64,000 nucleotides of DNA. Origin: Daphnia pulex (lineage: Eukaryota; Arthropoda; Branchiopoda; Diplostraca; Daphniidae). Within the stretch, counting starts at the first letter, position 1. Every line of letters begins with the position of its first letter. The translations under genes and the position numbers were made by a program. The notes under the pieces were generated by a model. The model did not search any database and had not been told where the DNA came from. It was given only the letters and a program-made list of their open reading frames with translations. This document shows, one piece after another, positions 58,283 through 64,000 of this stretch. The stretch is from contig NC_060024.1 in the NCBI RefSeq assembly GCF_021134715.1, positions 6,944,001-7,008,000 of the forward strand, written 5' to 3'.

Positions 58283-59536
58283 ATGGAAAATGATGATGTA
58301 AATTACAATTCACTTTTTCTATTTTCAGAGACCTACAACTAATTTTTGAAATCTCTATTCTAGATTGTTTGGTCGATCATAAACAAATCATTTTGTTCTT
58401 ATAAAGTGAAGTAGGGCATTTCTTGCACATATTACTGGCAATAGGTTTTAATTCTATCATATTTTTATAGCACTAAAACTCAAAGGTTCTGCAGAAATGA
58501 GTATAATCTTACTGGACTGTGCAACCGTTCATCCTGCCCACTTGCCAACAGTCAGTATGCTACGGTAAGGGAAGAAGATGGAAACTGCTTTCTTTATATG
58601 AAAACAGTTGAAAGGTAAATTCAATTGAAAACTGTTGCCTGATTAGGCAGTATGTTTATGTAATGTTTATATTTGAAGGTCTGGATTTCCTCGAAATATG
58701 TGGGAAAAAGTGAAGCTGTCAAAAAGTTTGGAGAAAGCTCTTCGTCAAATCAATGAATACCTTGTGTACTGGCCAGGTTTTCTTAAACAGAAATGCAAAC
58801 AGCGACTGCTTAAAATCTCACAATATTTAATACGCATGAGGAAATTAAGGCTGCGAAGACAGTAAGTGAATTCACACAATATGTTCCTCATTTTCTAAAT
58901 GCTCTGTTGTATTATGCTATAGGAAAAAATTAGTTCCAATCCAGAGGAAACAGGATAGACGTGAACGTCGTCGAGAAGAAAAGGCTTTGGTTGCTGCTCG
59001 TTTAGATTCCGCTATTGAAAAGGAACTACTGGAACGTCTGAAGCGTGGAACTGTATGATTATTTTATATTAATTAAAATAGCATCTTATTATAATGAAAT
59101 CATTTTTAGTATGGTGATATCTACAACTTCCCTCAAGTTGCTTTCAATAAAGCTTTGGAAGAAGAGGAAGAAGAAGAAGTTGAGCCTGAGGAATATGGAG
59201 AAGATGATGAAAATGAAGAGGAAGAAGGGGTATGTGGAGTCAAATTTACAAATTGTCAGTTGTTACATCAATCATTATCCATAAATTGGTATTTACCAGG
59301 AACTTGATGAAGAGCTTGAGAAAGAGTTGGAAGAAGAGAGTGAAAATGAAGAGATTGAATATGTTGAAGCTGATAGTGATTTAGAAGCTGAGCTGGAAGG
59401 TGAATCCGACGTTGAAGACATTCAAGTTAACAAAGCGCAATCAACAGATTCCATTAAAGAAAACATAAGAAGGAAACCAAGGCTTGAAATTGAATACGAG
59501 ACTGAAACTTCCAAAAGTTTGAAACATAAAGTTTAG
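58283..59536 (+). CDS. MAK16: MAK16 ribosome-biogenesis protein homologue
   Basis: Exons 58283-58297, 58364-58410, 58471-58614, 58679-58861, 58923-59052, 59110-59229, 59300-59536; 876 nt, 291 residues, phases consistent. The first two exons are tiny and were found from family knowledge: MENDD, then [15 protein letters not shown]. Exon 3 gives [17 protein letters not shown] with the conserved Cys set ([14 protein letters not shown]). Then come [30 protein letters not shown], a basic [11 protein letters not shown] and TYGDIYNFP. The C-terminal third is acidic (Glu/Asp runs from about 190) and ends [18 protein letters not shown]16 works with RPF1 in early nucleolar 60S pre-ribosome assembly (5.8S/25S-28S maturation). 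The GTAAGG at 58565 inside exon 3 is read through, as family alignment demands. Confidence 0.94.
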
Positions 59537-60393
59537 CTTTATCAAGACAATACACCTTCTGAACTTTCTAAGCTGGTACTCTATTGCTTAAAGAGCATAT
59601 TTATGCATCTCTTGTTATTCTTTAAACAAGATATCATCAATTTTGACGACCTTTTGCGATTGGAAGGAAGAAGATTCCCTCCACACAAAACTCATGTCCT
59701 GTAAAAAAAAAAAAAAAAAAAAAAACTCGAAATAGCTGTACGTTTGTGTGGGATAAATAGCAAATTTATGTAGGATAAATCAAAATAACCCCGAAATAGA
59801 GACGGAGTTAATGACGCTACTAATACATAACAGGGAACCTTCTATATAATGCAGTATCTATGCAATAGTATTGTTATTGATTGAAGGGCAGCAATAATAA
59901 TGTTTGATTTTTGTGACAATTTTATATAGTTAAGCAAACAAGCAAAGATGGTACGAATTGTACTAAACACCAAACAAAATCATACATCCATACTATTTTT
60001 GTATCACGCCACTTTATAGTTTGACAACATATTTAAATTTACAAAATAATAATTAAGTACCGTGTGGCTTCAGATCTGAAATAATTGTCAGCCTGTTGTA
60101 GAACGGTTAAGGCACAACGAATTCTCAAATACAACCCGAAAACAGTACACGAAAAACAAAGACTACATATTAAAATTGACACAATGAAGTGCGTTGATAA
60201 GTGTGCAGGAGGCGCGATTTCGACGACCCATTTTTGCAGTTTGTAAAGCCAAGTTACCACGTATTTTTTTTTAAATGTGAAACGGAGAAAGGTTAGAGTA
60301 AAAGATTGCCTTATTACTTTATACAAGTAAGTGGTAGCTGACCCATTTAGATATAATTTGACTTCGACTTTGCAATTCCTGCCTGTTCTCTGT
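59537..60393. other. Convergent 3' region between MAK16 and MIB2
   Basis: About 860 bp of AT-rich sequence holding both 3' UTRs. An A run of about 22 starts at 59703. The minus-strand frame at 60039-60326 is not a recognisable protein. Confidence 0.5.
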
Positions 60394-63300
60394 TCAGTAC
60401 AGATTAATTTTACGAGCTATCAATTTACGGCACATATGACAAGTACGTAAAGTTTGCGAGCAGCTGTCACACGCTCCATGGCCACAAAGGAATGCCTGCA
60501 ATAAATTCAATATTAGTATGGATAATAATGAATGAAATGTCGTTTATCTTACCACATTTCTTCGGCGTTCCATACAAATGGAACAAGTGTAAGTTTCCTC
60601 TATCTCAGCAATACGAGATTCCAAATATCTTAACCTATCTTCACTAGGTTGAGACGATGGACATAATATTGGAGTTCCGTCTATGAGAAAAGAAATAATT
60701 TGGAATCATTAGATAAAACGAGAAAAAAAAGAATGAAAAAAGATTCTTAATATACCTGAATTTGATTTGAGAGCGATCACAATGTGACATTTCAAACATT
60801 TTTTCATCCGTAGAGCACAATCAAAACAAGTGACGATATGCCCACAAGGCTCAAACCGAACGGTGGGTGGACTTTCGTAACAGACAATGCATTCCAATCC
60901 GCTGGACGGAGGTGATGGTTGAACGGTTGAGGCAGCCTTGTCTTTTGTCTCAACCGGACAAACCATAGAATCGCAATCGGTAGCCACTTCCCCGACAACC
61001 AACGGGGGAGAGAGGGATGGGCGGTGATGAACGTGGCTTACCAAAGTTTCCCAAACAGATACGTCGGCAATGAGGTCGGCACACGTTTTGTTCCGGCGAT
61101 TCCGGGCTTCCGGATTACATCCAAGTTGCACCAAATAACAGGCGATTGCAAGCGCTAGGGTGTGATTTGGATTTCGACCGTTCGAATGTAACGACTGCTG
61201 GATCTTTGATGAGAAATGACAATTGAACAATTATCGTAAGTGATGAAAGATAAAAACAAAAAAAACAAAATAACTTACATTAAAAATGTTGGGTGACAAG
61301 GTGCGACTGGCTTCTCCTTGAAGAGAATGCAACTTGAGACAGGCAACGTGGATTCCGGTATCACCGTCTTCATCGGCAGCCGTTACATCCGCGCCGGCTT
61401 CCACTAAAAGCTCGACAAGAGAAGCATGTCCTTGAGACACAGCTAAGAGTAGTGGTGTCTGTCTTCTATTGTTTAAAGTATCCACAGAGCACTGCCCGAG
61501 ATCCAATAATAGTTTTCCCATCTAAAAAAAACAAAAAAAACAAAAAAAAGCAAAAACAAAGCAAAAACAAAACAAATAATGAATGGTTCAAAGAAAAACG
61601 TGCTCTAAAATAGCTACCTACCTGAACATGTCCATTTAAACTAGCTAGGTGAAGGGCGGCGAATCCATCATCCTTTTTCACGTCGACAAGTTGCCGACTG
61701 CGCATTAGAATGCGCTCAGCAGCACTGAGGACGTGTCGCCAGGTTTGTATGAATTATGCATGTCGGACTCATTTGGACTAAAATACAAGTCGCTACTTAC
61801 AAGTAATTGCCTTTGAGAGCTGCATGATGAAGAACGTTGAAACCTCGCTTGTTTCTCAGAGTGAAGTCAACGGCTGATGCCGAAGCCAAAGCTTCGATAA
61901 TGTCAGCATTTTCCTTGCCTATGGCATCGTGCAGAGCAGTATCTCCGTACGAATCCTGGAGCAGGTTCAAAAGAAGAATCCCAATTTGACGCCCACAAGT
62001 CATCTGCTTATTATTATCAAGGTATACGTACTTGAACATTGACGTCACATCCGTATTTGAGAAGCATTTGAACACAACTGGGAAATTGCTTGTTGACGGC
62101 CACATGCAACGGAGTACATCGGCCACGGTTTGTACTGTCAATAACAGCGCCTTTTTTTATGAGCAATTCCATAACCTCGGGCTGATTGCTGTCAGGAAAT
62201 CATTTGGCAAAGGAGAAATCAATGTTTTAGTCGTTTGGCTACACGAAAATGAAATGATCCGATTACCCAAAAGCAGCATAATGTAATGCTGTATCACCGT
62301 CATCGTCAGCAATCTCCATCGATGCCATCTTGGACAGTAGCAATCCAACGAGTTCAGTGTGGCCCTGGTGAGACGCAACCTGAAGGCAAGTCTTCCCACT
62401 GCTTTTGGCATCGGCTTTATCAGGATGCTGTAGCAAGAGCTGTTCGAAAATATTAAATTGGCCTTGAGCGGCCGCTCTTACAAGCCGATCAGCCACGGTG
62501 CCTTCGCTAAACGTCCCTGGTTGTTGTGACGGCTGCGAGAGAGGGGACAACTGCAACGGCTGCTTAGGGCCACTTACAAGCAGGTGAGAGAGCAACGAAG
62601 CCAGCGGATCTGTAACGTTGAGTTGAAGAAGAAGAACAAGAAAACAAAAAAATAAATGGTATGTAAAAGGAAAGTAGTGGTGATTGGAAAGACCAACTTA
62701 TATGTTCCTGTCGAATGCTTGCAGCCATGGTGTTGTGCAGTTCGGTCGCCGAACCGGGTAAAGGAGTGAGACACAAAGGATTCAGTGTCCACGTCTGCCC
62801 ATCAACTGTAACTCTTAGATCACCGTCGTCATATACTTTGGTCACCTTTCCGATTTTCCCCAGAGCCTGGAAAGATTTCATTTGTTTCAATAAATCAGAC
62901 GCTAGTTTTCTTTTTCAAATTCTATTTTTAGAAGTGACTGCCATTTCCCCTCCTACCAGACATTTACAGCTAACCGGCGAACGCTTTCATGTTTCGATTC
63001 GGTTTCCCAACAACTTGAAACAAATTCAATCAACTACAAGTAGAAGGGAGAAAAGGCGACGTCACTACAATTGATGTCCGAAGTCTATCAAAGTACACTT
63101 ACCGACCGCATTACATCCACCCACTCTCCATGGCCTCGCTGCAGTAGTTTCACATGAGCTATGTCATCCGTCAACCTTACTGCATCGCCAACGGAAAAAG
63201 CAGATAAACGATAAATGGCTCGCGGATGGAAAGTCCAACGTTGATTGCTGCCATCGAATTGAACTCGAATATCTCCTCGTTCAGTGACACGATGAACCGT

Positions 63301-64000
63301 TCCGACGTGTCCTATACACTGTTGGCATCAAAGAGTTATTGCCAATTTGCCATCCAACTGCTTGAGACAATCATTCATTTTCCAAAAGGTGAATTCAACT
63401 TACCTCTGCCATGCGCGGGTTCCATCCTCCGTGACCTTCTTGCATTTCTCGAAGTCGATCGGCGTCAACGGTGACTTTGACTTTGTCACCTACGCTGAAC
63501 GCAGGGACACCACCAGGTGAGCCAGGACCCCGCGGAGTTCTACTCGCGGAATCGCTGGATAACCCCAAAACTGGAAGGGCTTCCCGATAGTAAAATCCAC
63601 CAACTGCAGCATGGACCAACTTGAGATCCACTTTACCCTTGTGTCCGAGACGATAAACATTCGTTGAGCCGGAGGAAGCCCAAGCTACGTTGGCAACACT
63701 GCGACCAGATTCATTATCCCAACCGCGAACATCGACGACTCTTCCAATTTTCCCTTCCCCGCCATCCTAGGTTAACAAACAACATGTGTTTCATGAACAA
63801 TGGCAGCAAAAAGCCAAATGATCATAGTTCATTACTGGCAAAAAGGCATTACGAATGCATTCAATCAATGAATTATTACAAGATCTGCTTTGATTGAATT
63901 GATAATAGCCTACACATTGACAAATATTTTTACCTGATTTCCCCAATCCCAATCAGGACCTCGGACGACTTTGGCCCCTACGAATATACCTTTGACCTGA
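60394..64000 (-). CDS. MIB2: E3 ubiquitin ligase MIB2 (mind bomb 2) homologue, 3' part
   Basis: Exons (minus): 63934-64000 and on past the edge, 63404-63766, 63103-63318, 62698-62866, 62267-62609, 62032-62188, 61801-61955, 61622-61724, 61279-61521, 60756-61203, 60553-60680, 60394-60495. They are phase-consistent, about 830 residues seen. The start lies beyond 64000. Order: second MIB/HERC2 domain ([28 protein letters not shown]), MIB repeats ([21 protein letters not shown]), about eight ankyrin repeats ([32 protein letters not shown]), then RING 1 (CIVC...CGHIVTC..C...CLKC) and RING 2 (CSIC...CGHGACDSC...CHMC). Two RINGs, plus [11 protein letters not shown] and [10 protein letters not shown], favour MIB2 over MIB1, which has three RINGs. 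The family ubiquitinates Notch ligands and, for MIB2, supports muscle integrity. Confidence 0.92.

Noticed and set aside
58565-58570. GTAAGG as a splice donor in MAK16
   Set aside because: The conserved MAK16 sequence reads straight through it ([15 protein letters not shown]).
63226-63474. Plus-strand frames over MIB2 (also 62715-63074)
   Set aside because: Antisense to phase-consistent MIB2 exons.

Overview
The window looks like a crustacean genome, most likely Daphnia or a close branchiopod. Introns are short (often 60-80 bases), the DNA is AT-rich, and the RNA genes and proteins are arthropod-like. This assignment is an inference from sequence character alone.

Bases 1-30202 are a tandem array of an 8,871-bp compound RNA-gene unit: three full periods plus a truncated fourth. 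Each full unit carries two intact 5S rRNA genes and one decayed 5S relic, a tRNA-His(GTG) with an 18-nt intron-like insert, a U1 snRNA gene, a U2 snRNA gene and a 7SL (SRP) RNA gene. All are on the minus strand except 7SL. In the three full units U2 is split by a 4,005-bp non-LTR retrotransposon. Its single ORF has C2H2 zinc fingers, a reverse transcriptase and a restriction-like endonuclease, which fits the U2-targeting Utopia group (NeSL/R2-like). The insertion deletes 8 bp of U2, including most of the branch-point recognition sequence. The only unbroken U2 is in the truncated fourth unit (29269-29456). The units differ by only a few single bases, so the retrotransposon spread here by unit amplification, not by three separate jumps. 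From 30202 to 32000 the array ends in a degenerate edge with 5S fragments, a 210-bp Tc1/mariner-type MITE and a possible tRNA-derived SINE.

From 32.5 to 43.2 kb (minus strand) lies a large neurexin/Caspr-family gene of 34 coding exons, all phase-consistent, giving 2,147 residues. The order is signal peptide, Kunitz, laminin G/EGF modules, a fibrinogen-like region, a membrane segment and a long tail; the leading Kunitz domain makes axotactin the best match. Next come UTP23 (44.4-45.5 kb, minus) and TGS1 (46.5-49.1 kb, plus), head to head. After a mostly empty 3-kb stretch comes a TCF21/musculin/HLH54F-type bHLH gene (52.3-54.5 kb, plus). A 3.7-kb spacer holding inverted-repeat DNA follows. The window closes with MAK16 (58.3-59.5 kb, plus) and the 3' part of MIB2 (60.4-64.0 kb, minus), which runs off the right edge.

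A shared theme is RNA biogenesis: 5S, U1, U2, 7SL and tRNA genes lie about 15 kb from TGS1, the enzyme that hypermethylates snRNA caps, and near two ribosome-biogenesis genes (UTP23, MAK16). Any functional meaning of that closeness is speculation.
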